NCBI GenBank assembly: GCA_023525715.1
Contig: CM042017.1
Location: forward strand, 75,936,166 to 76,000,165
DNA from: Cichorium intybus
Lineage: Eukaryota > Streptophyta > Magnoliopsida > Asterales > Asteraceae
DNA: 64,000 bases
Direction of reading: 5' to 3'
How positions within the stretch are numbered: position 1 is the stretch's first letter; every line of letters begins with the position of its first letter. This document shows positions 24,780-37,620 of the stretch, piece after piece. The notes beneath the pieces are model-generated. The model ran no database searches. It saw only the letters and a list, made by a program, of their open reading frames with translations, and was not told where the DNA came from. A program made the position numbers and the translations under genes.

Positions 24780-25795
24780 TGTATTTTTCTTTCTTTCTAT
24801 ATTTTTGGGATATATGTACAAACTTATGACACTCCTATTTGTATATTTTTGTTCATATTTTATTTGTCATGTTTGTTTTTAATCTGTTTGTTAAGTTATG
24901 CATGATATACCAATTTGAGAAGGAGTTGTCTCAGACAAGTGTGGGGTCACCGTGCCCCCTCCACTTGTCTCGACCACCGGCGTGTTCACTGTAGCGCTAC
25001 AACTCCAGAATACGAAATCGAGGATCCATCTGTACGCAATTATACCTGTGATATTGAGCACCAAGCAATCTATCGTCCAAAAGAGGTAACTCTTTCTCCC
25101 TTGTTTTGAAATAATTTTGTACAACGGGGACGTTGTACGGATTTAAGTGTGGGGTGTGGACGGTCGAAAGAGAATTTTTTTGAAATTTTTGCAGAAATGA
25201 TCAATTTTTCAATTTTTAGCAATATTTTTCAAAATTTTTAATGAATTGCAATTTTGAAATGAATGGTTTGTGATTGTGATAGCATTAGTATTTTTCAAGA
25301 AATACTGTTTATTTGTGATCATGCTATTAGTTAGTCAAATAAGTTGAGTTTTACGAGTTTAGAAGATTGAGCTGTTTTAGGATTGGAATTTAGGAAGGAA
25401 AAGTCAATCTGTGGCCTTTGTTGTTCGAGCTGGTAGGTCTAAAATGGGTGGGCCTTATGCACCTTACCACCTAAGATCGTCTGGTCTGGGATGGTATTTC
25501 TGAAAGCTCGCTACACGGACAACATCGAAAGTCATGGACAATTCCTTAATGGCCTTTAGAATATGAATGAGTAAGTACACTTCATTGTGGACAGAAAATT
25601 TGTAATCAAGGGTTCTCTAGAAAGACATGAATTCCAAAGAACAATTCAATTATGTTTTCACGAACTATTTCACTCTAACTCAATGAGCAATAAACTTTGA
25701 AACTGAACACAGTCAAAAATTGTTTGATTCTTCATTATAATTTGTTAAAAAAACTCTCTTGCTTGGGGACAAGCAAGGCACAAGTGTGGGGTGTT
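24780..25795. other. Athila 3' untranslated internal region and polypurine tract
   Basis: No gene. It contains AGTGTGGGGT words at about 24939, 25145 and 25782; the last one (CACAAGTGTGGGGTG) abuts the 3' LTR and is the likely plus-strand priming tract. The stretch 25190-25290 is very AT-rich. Confidence 0.7.
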
Positions 25796-26905
25796 TGACA
25801 ACGCCTAGTGATATCAAGTATTTTAGGCATTGTTGAGCCCTGTTCTTGATAAAATTATATCAAATATGTCTGGGTATTCTCACTTTTCGTGCCAGGACTT
25901 GTTTGGAGAAAAAGAATGGAAACAGGGACTAAAAGCGTGCAAAAAGGAAGAAGTTGGAAAGAATGGAAAATCAAGGAAACACGTACGCGCGCAGCGGATA
26001 CATCATCTGCGCGACGCGGGCTTAAGGCGGTGGAACACATTCAAATACCGAAGAAACGGGAAAAGATTAGTACGCGCGCCGCGGATTTCACTTCTGCGCG
26101 GCGCGGTTGCGGGAAATTTGCAAGTATAAATAGATGCATTTCCAGCCGAAAAACCTAGCAAAGACCGGGTGTAAAATCGACCTTGAAGCTCTTTGACTCC
26201 AAGATTTCGTTCCAGAAGACTCTCATTTGGTATTGGTTAGTTTTAGATTTTATTTGTAATTAATTAGTTTGGATTAAGCTTGGTTTTCTATCTTTGGGAG
26301 TGACAACCATTGATATTAAGCTTTGGGTTTTGTTTTTGGATCATTTACTTATTGTTTTTATGTTGGATTCGGATTTGGTGAATAAGAAGCATTTAGTTAC
26401 ATTTAATCTTAGCTTTTCGGTGTTTTTATGCTTGTGTTTGGTTTTGATTGATTGGTTTGTGTTTAGATATTGCTTTGACCTTGTTGGGACTGTTTTCCTT
26501 TGCTGAAATCAGTAGCTAATTAGGTTAGTTTTTAGGCATTAAACTTGGGCTAGTAACTGTTCAGTAGAACTTTAGTTAGTGGCTAGTTTATGCTTTGCTT
26601 GGTTTTGCTAGTTTGGATGCCTTTGATTGCTTCTGATTCAAAGATGTACTTCTGATTTCAGAAAGTGACTAGGTTATTTGAGCTTAGCTTAGCTTGGCTT
26701 GAGTGTGATTGATCATTGCTTTCTGGTATTAGTGATTAGGAAGGTAGAAACTAGATCCTCCGACTGTAGCTGTGACACTACTAGTTGGTAATCTCTCATC
26801 TAGTCTAACCACGAAGCTCCTGCGGATCGACCCTGACTACCGCTATACTAGTGTGCGTTAGGTTTTTCTCTTATTTTTTACCACACGACGACCGCTGCGT
26901 TGTCA
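25796..26905 (+). mobile_element. Athila 3' LTR (LTR copy 3)
   Basis: Full 1110 bp, TGACAACG...CGTTGTCA, followed by TTTAT (26906-26910), the same target sequence as around LTR copy 1. Differences from copy 1 are few and mostly transitions (for example 25926, 26008). Confidence 0.92.
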
Positions 26906-28782
26906 TTTATCCTTTTACTTATTTATGATTGAAGAAGGTTTTGACATGTCACACCCCCAAACCACAATGGCGGAAACGTCTGAGGGTGGATGACTTCATG
27001 AACAGTATCACAACAACGTTTGTACAATAGTGATCAAAGCAAACACATCCATCATATACATAATTGTAAATGTTACAATAGTTCAAAAGATTGTATGTTT
27101 TGAATACAATTACAATATGATATCAAAATACATAGTATGACGCCATAGCGGCCCATCGTCAAAGGTTGTAGTTACCCTATCAATTTCCTGAGAATACAAG
27201 TAGTTTGAAAGAGTATCAACATTACGTTGGTGAGTTCATAAGATTTTTGTATGAGAAAATCCATAATCCTTTTTCCTTGTAGAAAGATAGTGTTTGAAAC
27301 CATAAAATCCAATATTTTCTTATAAATGAGTAGTAGTCTTAAAACCCAAAGACCGAAAATGTATAGGTATTTGTATACTTGAAAATAGTATTACGTAGTT
27401 TTATTCTTGTATAAAACCGTGTAAATAGGTGTTTACTGGTAGTCGAATCGTAGATTTAATTCCACAAAAGTCGTATGTATAAGTAAACCGTACTTATATT
27501 TATATCTTTGATAAAACATAGTTTTAATTCCCATAGAATCAGTGTGTATAAGTAAAACCATACTTATATTTGTAACTTGTTAAAATGTAGTTTTAATACC
27601 ATAAAACTTGTATGAGGAATCTCTTTCCTTGTAAAATGTAGTATTGTAATCCAAGAAAATCCAATATTTTCTTATGAATGTATCCAAGTCCTTAAAACCC
27701 AAGGACTAAAATGTATAGCATAGTTTGTAGTATAAAGCCATTGAAAATGTATATTTCCACGTAAACAATTTAATAAGTTGATTTCCCATGCGAGACGTCC
27801 TATAACCATACTGTGACCATGTAGGCCTGCTTCGACGTTCTTCAGGCGTCAGACTGTTATGACATTTGTCACCTCAGACCCGTCGGTCTAGCTGTAGCTA
27901 GCAGCTCAGGTGCGGGGTTGTCAATCTCGTATAGATCTATACACAAATATCACGCTCTCTTACCGAGACTCTGGTTATAAATTTCAGGACTTATAGTATG
28001 TACTTAAATAAGCACTGTGAAGACCCGTCTCACAAAAATGTATGTATCAATCAACTTGTTAAAGTTTGTATATGAAAAACCTTTGTATTTGTCCATTGTC
28101 ATTTTTCCCATGATAATATAGTAATGTATAATAATTATATATTTTATATAATTATTTGTCTTCTTTAAAACGTCATAGTAACATTTGTATCAACAAACTA
28201 TTCCTATAATAGTTTATTTTTAATATTCCGTTGTGAAAAGCATATATTTACAAATATATGTGAAATAACTTATTTAGATGGTTATAAAGAACTTCTTTTA
28301 AGATATATTCTCCACAATAGCGGTATAATAAATTGGTTATACCCTTTATTAATTCCAATATAATATTTCATGACTATCAAATAAAGAACGGCCAGGTAGA
28401 AGATCAAATGGGGAGGCAGGACCCTTTCAGCGTATAAGCCTTTTGGAAATCCAACAACCTAGCCCAAATGATCGGCCTAAACACCGCCCTCGTGAGTAGA
28501 TCATTCGATATTATTTTTGGAATTATAATTGAATTGTTTAATGATGTTTACAAAATTCGCATTCCGTTTATTATTGTTATAAATGAGTATAAATAACTAT
28601 TTGTATAGTATAACTTGTATTCTCCCCCTTAAAAACTTGAATAAAGATAAAAAGAAGGGGTATGAACTCACCTCAATGTCGACTAGAATCTTATCGCCAA
28701 TTGTTGTTAGATCGTCCGACTCTTCGTGCTTCTAACTCGAACTCACTATATGTATAACTGAAATATCTACTTCTAACGCCAT

Positions 28783-29930
28783 TCTTCGTATATTTCTATA
28801 TATATCGAAGAATCTTGTAACAATACTATCTAGTGATATAGAGATCGAGATTTGAGGTGTGACAAAATGAGATGATTGAAGCCTCTATTTATAGTAAATT
28901 TATTTTCGTATAACGGCCCTCAAAATAAAAATATTTGACGTTTATAGCTTTTAGAAATTGTTAATGACAAAACATACCCTTAAAATACTCTTTAAATAGA
29001 TTTAATAGTTTTTATATAAAATGAATGATTTTTTGTTTATAAAAATATGATCTACAAAAATCGTAGTTTAATAATATCAACTTTTTAACTAAAAGTCTTT
29101 AACGAATTAACGAAAGGGTATTAATTGTAAGTTTAATAAAAATATAGGGTTTAAATGTAAATACAATTTCATTTTAAAGAAAAATAAAATATTAAATATA
29201 AAACTAATATCAATAATATTACATTTTGACGTCAGATTGTTCGTATCGACGATACCGTTTTGACGGTAATTTTTCCGTTTTATAAAACGTCATAATATTA
29301 TCGATAAATTTAAAAATACATATTGAATACGTAGTGTTTGAAATGAAAATACGAATTCATTGAAGAACTTGTTTGTGTGATTCTTCGTATATCTCTCTAT
29401 ACGTATCGAAGAACTTGTTTGTGTGATTTGAATGCCTAGAATGAGACTATATTTATAGTAGAATTATTTTCGTATTGCGGCCCTCAAGATACAGATATTC
29501 GACTTTTATAGCTTTTATAATTTGTTTATGACAAAACATACCCTTAAAATACTCTTTAAATAGATTTAATAGTTTTTAATTAAAACAAATGATTTTTGTT
29601 TATAGAAATATAATCTACAAAAATCGTAGTTTAATAATATCAACTTTTTAACTAAAAGTCTTTAACGAATTAACGAAAGTGTATTAATTGTAAGTTTATT
29701 GAAAATATAACGTTTAAATGTAAATACAATTTTATTTTAAAGAAAAAGAAAATATTAAATATAAAACTAATATCAATAATATTAAATTTTGATGTCAGGT
29801 TGTCCGTATCGACGATACGGTTTTGACGGTAAATTTTCCGTTTTATAAAACGATATAATATTTTTGATAAATTTAACAATACGTATTGAATACATAGTGT
29901 TCGAAATGAAAAATACGAATTCTTTGAGGG
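28783..29930 (-). repeat. Tandemly duplicated promoter region within the Tekay LTR
   Basis: About 28783-29380 and 29381-29930 are diverged direct copies. Both contain 'cttcgtatat...cgaagaa', a 'tatttatagta' TATA region, 'cggccctcaa', 'gacaaaacataccc' and 'tcgtatcgacgatac'. The LTR therefore has two successive promoter-like modules. Confidence 0.8.
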
Positions 29931-30274
29931 TAGAATATGTAAAATTGGATTAAATAATGAAGTAGAGCCCACTTTATATAAAATAAAATAAAAATAAAAT
30001 ATTAATTCATGTTTTCAAACTTTGAATCACCGGTGGTTTTTTTTTTCAAACATAAATTTTGACTTTCTTTTATTTTTTATTTATATTAAATATTTTAATA
30101 ATCAAACGTCGCTTTCAAGTTAAATTAAACGTTTTTCTAACGTAGCTTTTTATATATAATGTTTGGTAAAAATATAAATACATATTCAGAACCGTCGTAT
30201 TTTTATCTACGTTTCGATATAAAATTTGTAATATTCGGACGAATTTTAAATTTTATCGTTTAATATTTACGCCG

Positions 30275-30372
30275 TTCACTATTCACGTCGGATACTATTC
30301 ATGCCGGATCACTGTTCACGTCAGATACTATTCATGCCGGATCACTGTTCATGCCGGAGACTATTCACGACG
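30275..30372. repeat. Short tandem repeat near the LTR 5' end
   Basis: Five to six alternating units of 'actattcatgccggatc' and 'actgttcacgtc', 17-19 bases each. Confidence 0.8.
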
Positions 30373-30569
30373 TAAAAATTTAATTTAATTTTATTTTATT
30401 TTAAAAATATCTAACTTAATAGCGTTTGTTCGTATTAGCGTTCATATTATTATAATATCCAATAATAAATTATAGAGGTTATGAAATTTACATTTCATCG
30501 TCTGTTTTGGTTGACTTGAGTTGACTTTCGTTGACCTAATTTGATAGTTGTCACATGACAACTACCTGA

Positions 30570-31400
30570 CGTTAAAGATACACCATGGAGGTATCTTTTC
30601 TAAGTACCTAGGTAAAAAATATATCGACAATACTATATCCTTCATAGATTATGTTGACACTGACCTGTCTTCAGTGCACGAGCTTCATGATATGGTTTGA
30701 GAGCTAGGGTACACAAATAAGCAGACATTAAACTACCATCTTTGTGTACCTAATGTCCCCTTAGATATGGCTTATTGCCTTTAGGGAATCATCGATATGT
30801 TATTAAGATGGCTATATATATCCCTAAACATAAACAGTTATGTATGTATATTGAACATGGATATACCATAGTAGAGGCCTATTTTATGTCCCCCCATGAA
30901 TGTTGTCATTGAGGAGTTAGGTGACCATATTTCACCAAGTTGAATAAGGCAAAACTTGGTAAAAAAATAAGCAGGATCTTGTAGTAGGAAACTTGGTTTA
31001 GAAGTCCCTATCGATGATCTTGATCCATTTTTTGGAACTACATTAGGAAGACTATTCAATCATGGGTGAATTTGATATTGAGTTCAATGATGATAGTAGA
31101 GTTCAAGCTCAAGAAGATATCGACAGTAAGGACAGTGATGATGAAGTGGATGAAGATGAACATGATGGATATGAAAGTAGTGAAGACATTGACTTCCTTG
31201 TAGATAAGTTTAACATTTATATGATGTAGAGGTTGACATTAGTGAGTTCCATAGTGTTGTGAATGAAGATGAACATGCGATTATTAATTTTTCTACAAGA
31301 AATGATGAATCTAGCATTATTGATGAAGAGTTGGATGTTATAGACAACGATGACTTTGACTTTGCAGGTTTTCATGAGAACGAGATGAAGGAATGCTTAA
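30570..31400 (+). pseudogene. MULE (Mutator-like) transposase N-terminal relic with PB1-like domain
   Basis: The forward frame reads FIDYVDTDLSSVHELHDMV, stop, ELGYTNKQTLNYHL, then shifts frame to YVIKMAIYIPKHK and IEHGYTIVEAYFMSPHE, followed by an acidic stretch (DSDDEVDEDEHDGYESSED). This order (YVD.D..SVHEL..M, LGY, YIPKHK, EHG.T.V..Y, acidic linker) is that of the PB1-like N-terminal domain of MuDR-type transposases of plants. Several stops and at least two frameshifts disable it. The MULE catalytic core and terminal repeats are not seen. Confidence 0.75.
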
Positions 31401-31735
31401 AGAGTTGAGTAGGCCTACAAAATGTTCACACATGGAGGTTCATAAAAAAGCATTTGAGTAGGCCTACAAAATGTTCACATAAGTAGTTATACAAAATGGT
31501 CACATGGTGTGTTTGGCTAGCAGTAAACAATATAATGCTTTATGTAATGGGTTTCTTTTATATTGGTATGTTAGTAGTAAAAAAGAATGGAATGATTTAT
31601 CTAATGGAGTTATTTTATGATAGTAAACAATAAAGTGGTTTATGTAATACAAATGTAATGGTTTATGTAATAATTTGTTTCCTGTTTATAGCAAATGAAA
31701 TGGTATATGTAACGGTGGATAAAGTAGGGCTCGGG
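31401..31735. other. Low-complexity remnant, no gene
   Basis: Contains doubled 'gtaggcctacaaaatgttcaca' (near 31408 and 31460) and several 'aatggtttatgtaat' repeats. Probably eroded transposon sequence. Confidence 0.5.
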
Positions 31736-31883
31736 TTGGTGTGAGCTCGTCGGCGGTACCATCAGTATCGACGAGTGCACCACCTCTTGTCCTTCGAGTT
31801 CGAAAATGATAGATAGGTGGTGGGTTAGTGTGTCGCTATGTTTTAGGGTATTTTGTACAAAAAATATGTTACCCTACCACCCC

Positions 31884-31896
31884 TATAAATACCCCC
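31884..31896 (+). promoter_or_regulatory. TATA box of Harbinger-like relic
   Basis: CCCCTATAAATACCCCCC about 120 bases upstream of the ATG at 32006, a spacing typical of a plant core promoter plus short leader. Confidence 0.5.
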
Positions 31897-32005
31897 CTCC
31901 ATCACTTCAAAAATCACGCCTTCCTCATTCACTATTTCTTTCATATTCTCTTCGAACCCTTTCTTATCTTTCTATATTTTCAAAACTCTTTCTTTCCGAA
32001 ATCAA

Positions 32006-33283
32006 ATGGATTCAAACTACGGGAAATCCAAAAAAAGGTTCTTTGCAAAGAAGAAACCATCAGGCCACAGGCGGTTCCAGTATTCCCATAACTCCAATGC
32101 CTTATTATACACAATACCAACAATATCCATACCCACAAATGTCGATACAACAAAATTACAACCAATTTTCCCTCTCCCAATCCCAAGACTACCCACCCGA
32201 CTATAGTCCCTTCCAACTAAATCGATCACAATGTTACGTCTCTGATACATCGCATTTCTGTGAACTCGAAGCCAATAACGAGTCAAGCGATGAAACCCTA
32301 CCCACTTCCCAAAAACAACGAATCAAGTGACGAGGTCGAAGAAGTACCACAAACTCAACCACCACCACAAACCACATCCCAAAGAAGAAGTTTTACCCAG
32401 CAGGTGAAAAGACGGCCATGAAGTAACAAATAAGGAGTGGTTTTGGCAAAGGTGTACATAAGTGTTCCTGAGGACGAAGAACGTAGAAACCATCAATGTC
32501 ACAAGTCCTTTTGGGAGCACGTGTTGGACCACTTCGACACCCAACTTCACAAGTCTGGTCGAAATAAGCATCATCATGTGAACTCTAAGTGGAAGGATAT
32601 GTTGGGGAAAATCAAAAAGTTCAATTGCATCGTCTACAACAAGTGCAACATGCAAGCTAGCGGGAGAGGGGACGACAATATTTTACTGGTTACCCATTGT
32701 GAGTACCCCAAAATCATCTATGGAGGTTTTGTATATATGACAGCATGAGAAATTCTAAGACACCATGTCAAATGGCTAACCGTCAAGGAAATAGGTAACT
32801 ATCCCCCTTCTTCGGAAATCATTCATAAAAAATGAGGAAACCTCTAAGTGTAACACATACACCACTACTTCTTTTGATGCACATTATTCAACTCAGGATG
32901 TCGGTGTTGAAGACAACCTGATGACTCACCACCGCCATCACCACAACCATGACAACAAAAAGGGAATAAAGTAATTGACTCGTCCTCATCACATGATGAA
33001 ATCTGAACAATCGTCGATCAACTTAGTCAGCTTGTCCAAGCTACCGGTCCGAATATGGAAGACAAGCGGAACTACAGAGCTTGAAAGAAAGCCATGATGG
33101 AGGAGGAGGCAACGAAGAAAGCACTAATCCGGGAGGAGGAGTTACATGCGGTCAGAGCAAAAAGTCTTGAAAATGATTTGGTATTCTTTCTTTAGGCGCA
33201 TGATAACTTGACTGAATGTCAGTTGAATGAATGGGGTTCTCGCTCACAAGCGAGAACTAGCAAATATTCATGGTGGGAAATGT
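32006..33283 (+). pseudogene. Harbinger-type ORF1 (Myb/SANT-like DNA-binding protein) relic
   Basis: Starts MDSNYGKSKKRFFAKKKPSG, continues in a shifted frame with a Gln/Pro/Tyr-rich part (QYQQYPYPQMSIQQNYNQFS), then an acidic Ser/Glu part. At 32437 comes the SANT-like core: ALAK-like LAKVYISVPEDEERRN, then SFWEHVLDHF and KSGRNKHHHVNSKWKDM and IKKFNCIVYNKCNMQASG. The tail matches the family end (EEEATKKALIREEELHAV, then DLVFF...HDNLTECQL). This architecture is that of the Myb-like accessory protein of PIF/Harbinger transposons, often misnamed in annotations. Frameshifts and stops at several points mean it is not functional. The DDE transposase is absent. Confidence 0.65.
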
Positions 33284-33905
33284 AGATTATCATTTTAGTT
33301 TTTGTTTTTCGTTTTAGGAATTTATTGTTTTAGGTTTTTATTTATCATTTTAGGATTTAAATTATTGTTTTCAGAATTTAATTTTCCTTTTTCTATTTGT
33401 GGGTTTTTAATGAAATGCTATTTTTATTTTTAAATTTATGTATTACATTTTAAAGTAGTTAATATTTTCATTAATGTTATTTTCTATTTTTAAATTTTTT
33501 TAATTTTTAATATAAAATAGTCAATGTGGTATTGCAAGTTAAGAACAATAAGTTTCATGTGTTGTAACTGTGTTGTGAGTTGGAAAAGATGTAAATGGAA
33601 AAAGAGAAGAAAGCTGATGTGATATTGTGGATTGAAAAATACACATGCCCATGCCCCAATGGCATGTAAAACACGTGGAACTCCAAATAGCATTTTCATT
33701 AAATTCAAGATATATATACACCCAAATAAATCAAAATATACCAAAAACATTTTCATTCCAATCCAAAAACCATCTAGTTTTTACTACTTACACAAATACA
33801 TTACTTTAATTGTTTACATAAATACCTAAATAAAATGTAAAAAAATATAAAAAAGAAGAAAATATAATTTTGTCCTCACAAGCCTTGCACATGGTCTGAG
33901 TAATG
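33284..33905. other. AT-rich spacer, no recognised feature
   Basis: Contains a T-rich stretch with repeated 'ttttaggattt' words (33300-33400). No coding potential or element ends recognised. Confidence 0.5.
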
Positions 33906-33910
33906 GACCA

Positions 33911-34979
<1,069 letters not shown>

Positions 34980-35190
34980 AATGTGAGCCATAAGGCCTGC
35001 AAATGCAACTTTTACAAACCATATGGACCTTCTATATAACAAAAAAATGTTAAGGACGAAAACCAAAAATCTGAAAATCATATAGACCTTCTATGTAACA
35101 AAAATATGTTAAGGATAAAAACCAAAAATCTGAAAAACCACATGGACCGCTTATGAACATTTGTCATTTATTTATAAAAACTAGTGGGGC

Positions 35191-35207
35191 CCCGTGCTCC
35201 GCACGGG
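35191..35207 (-). terminator. Helitron 3' terminal hairpin
   Basis: Seven-base stem CCCGTGC/GCACGGG with a three-base loop, placed about 10 bases before the terminal CTAG. Such a hairpin marks the end of rolling-circle transfer in Helitrons. Confidence 0.7.
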
Positions 35208-35252
35208 TTCCGGTGCAACAGTGCTTTGAGGGACAAATTTTCACAAAAAAGC

Positions 35253-35401
35253 TTAATACGCAAGAAGATGGCCGGATTCCTGTTTCTTATTTTCTTTATC
35301 CGTTGACTGTTCATCATCTTTTGTTCCAGAAGATTCATTAGCTGATGATCTGGAGGATTCTGTGGATTCCTGCTTCCCAATGCCTAAAGTTTCTTTCACC
35401 T
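35253..35401 (-). pseudogene. Captured gene fragment, possibly TIM44-like
   Basis: Minus-strand frame VKETLGIGKQESTESSRSS, then a Ser/Asp/Lys-rich linker ending KENKKQESG. The 'VKETxGIGKQES' phrase reminds me of the linker of plant mitochondrial import subunit TIM44, but the match is short and rests on memory. It is preceded on the gene strand by a plausible splice acceptor (TATACAG|GTG near 35402). Confidence 0.3.
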
Positions 35402-36229
35402 GTATATGAGTAAATAACCATTTTATCTTTTTGTTTATAAAAGTTACTAAATACAAATAAATGATAGCCAAATCCCCCAACAAAGGGAGAGGGCAACTTA
35501 TCCACTAACATAGAAGAGAGCAGAAAGAGCTTCCTGGGAGACGTTGTAGATATGTTTCCCCTGAATATCCAAAAAAAATCTGAACTTTTTTATTAATAGA
35601 AAGCGCGTGTCAAGAAACTAAACATGGAAACCTTTCTAAATTGAGAAACCATGTAATTTTTGTGATAATGGTGTCACACCGAACCACATGAAGCTGTAGG
35701 GATCCTGTTTTTGCTATGCGTGGGCCTGGGAAATACATACATTACCATTTATCCAATAATTAATACCATCACATTTCTTGCTATTTTACTAATTATGAAT
35801 TGCCAAAAGGATGCTCATTTATAACCAAGAAAAAACGTTTATTAAACTATGGTATATGTAATGTAGAACCAATGGTATGAATCTTGATGTTAATCATTTA
35901 ATAATCAATCCAATATTTCATAGTTTTCAATTAAATATTAGGATAAAGTATTTATTAGTTATATATTTATGTTTTTTAATATGTTAGTTTTAATTTTTTA
36001 TGAAATATAATCAAATTATATGATATAAATTAATAATAGTTGTGACTTTATAGGTAACAGGTTGGTGTCTGAATACATTAAGCCAGTTTTTTTTTGCTTG
36101 GCCGATTAAGTTATTTTGTATAAATTAAACCAAAAAGAAACAACGACATATAGCTGTCCACATTAAGTGCTTAACCCACTAAGCTCATTAAATTAAACAG
36201 AAACCGCCTCTAAATCAACTTACAAAATT

Positions 36230-36320
36230 AGGTCATCACCGAGATGCGTCCGTGCTAAGTTGACCAGATGATGCAGATAGTCTTTATCAATTCCACAGGA
36301 GCCAAATTCATTCACAATCT
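36230..36320 (-). pseudogene. Captured exon-like fragment, origin unknown
   Basis: Minus-strand reading QIVNEFGSCGIDKDYLHHLV, then NLARTHLGDD. It is open across about 30 codons with well-formed protein-like composition between AT-rich intron-like flanks. I do not recognise the parent gene. Confidence 0.4.
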
Positions 36321-36784
36321 GCAATCACATCATGAACATATTTGTCAACAATCTATGAGTTTTAAACTGTTAATATAGAACACGCAACATCCGAATCAAG
36401 CAAACCGGATCCACATGACCCGAAGGAAGATCCGCGTGTCACATTTGGAAAAAAAACGTTCCGCACAGGTTCAGGATTGTTTTTACGGGTGTTTCTTGTG
36501 TGTATCTAATTTGGTTTTTTTTGTTTGGGGTTGAATAGTGACAAAATGTGAGAAATCTTTGAATAGAAAACATTTTGGAAGGTGCAATGCTGTAGTGTTA
36601 AAAAATGAAAGTAGGATGCTATCATACAAAAAAAACCAAAGTACATTGCTATTTCTTGCAAATTAATATGTAACATTATGTCACTGTGTCAAAAAACTGA
36701 AAAAGTTTCTATTTTGGACTAAACACGGTAAAAAGCCGAAAGCAAAGGGTGATTGAAAATTTGAACAAAATCCAACCAACAAAC

Positions 36785-36997
36785 CTGAATTTCTCTACGA
36801 AATGTGGCACTGAATAACATTGTTCATTGACCTGGTGGAGGCATGTCAGTTGGCTCCATTATTTTTCTAATTCGAGGCTCAAATCCCATATCCAAAATCC
36901 TATCTGCTTCATCAAGAGCTGAATATTGTATCATTTGTAATGACACCTTTGCCCTTTACAGTAAATCAACCAACCTTCCTGGTGTAAGTACAAGAAC
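36785..36997 (-). pseudogene. Captured exon of a DEAD-box RNA helicase (DED1/DDX3-like, RH37 type)
   Basis: Minus-strand translation: LTPGRLVDLL, then KVSLQMIQYSALDEADRILD, MGFEPRIRKIMEPTDMPPPG and TMLFSATFRREIQ. These are motifs Ib (TPGR), II (DEAD) and III (SAT) of DEAD-box helicases, with the MDMPPPG stretch typical of plant DED1-like members. It ends at a good donor (CAG|GTTTG at 36785). Two in-frame stops (after VDLL and after PPPGQ) show it is dead. It is only one exon of a many-exon gene. Confidence 0.85.
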
Positions 36998-37524
36998 ATA
37001 TTCAAAGTAAAAAGTTTGTTTTTATAAATTCCAGAATCAAGAACTTTTAGGCACGTAAATATCCATTTGTCGATAATCTTATGGAAGTTGCACACAATAA
37101 ACTCAACATTTAACTTGATGCAAGATATTATAAGAGTTTAAAGTAATTTTGTTTCATGAAACTATTATAATTATAGTACTATTGATTTAAATTAGATTAA
37201 ATAGTTGCTTTATGAATAAATTGCACAAGTTATAAAACTAATCTAAATTTTTTATTCATCAAAGTATTTCAATTATAAACTAAAAATTAATTCTACTAAC
37301 CTACTCTTTTATCACACAATAAATTCATAATTTAATTTGAGACACGATATTTATACAACGTTTTTTTGTAAAGTACCCACCTCCTATCCAAATGGATTCC
37401 CACCAATTGAAGCCACAGGTGCCTGCGGTTAAATGTTCCTACAAAATGACCCAAAAAATTTAAATAAGTATAGAATTATTAATATTGCATAAAAAAATAA
37501 CCAAAGGGCACTTACGAAATTTCC

Positions 37525-37620
37525 ATGCCTGGTGCTACACTTTCAGGAAACCAAGCTGTTAACATATTGTGATTTGGCAGAGCAGATTGTAAAGATCTCA
37601 TGTCCAAAAACTGCAGTTGG
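37525..37620 (-). pseudogene. Captured exon-like fragment, origin unknown
   Basis: Between an acceptor-like CTGCAG and a donor-like CGTAAGTG on the minus strand, the frame reads FLDMRSLQSALPNHNMLTAW then FPESVAPGMEIS. It looks like coding sequence with conserved introns but is not identified. Confidence 0.4.

Larger units (their letters stand above)
26947..30555 (-). mobile_element. Tekay-type solo LTR, 3.6 kb, with target duplication TGACA
   Basis: Plus-strand edges TGTCACACCCCC and GTTGTCACA; read on the minus strand it starts TGTGACAACT and ends GGGGGTGTGACA. TGACA lies on both sides (26942-26946 and 30556-30560). There is no internal region, so it is a solo LTR. TATA boxes lie on the minus strand near 28886 and 29450. 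It sits only 36 bases right of the Athila target duplication, which makes the joint block (Athila LTR plus this LTR) easy to recognise in its first copy at 17140-20640. Confidence 0.88.

Noticed and set aside
32017..32286. Minus-strand frames opposite the Harbinger-like relic
   Set aside because: Antisense shadows of the Gln/Tyr-rich plus-strand coding remnant.
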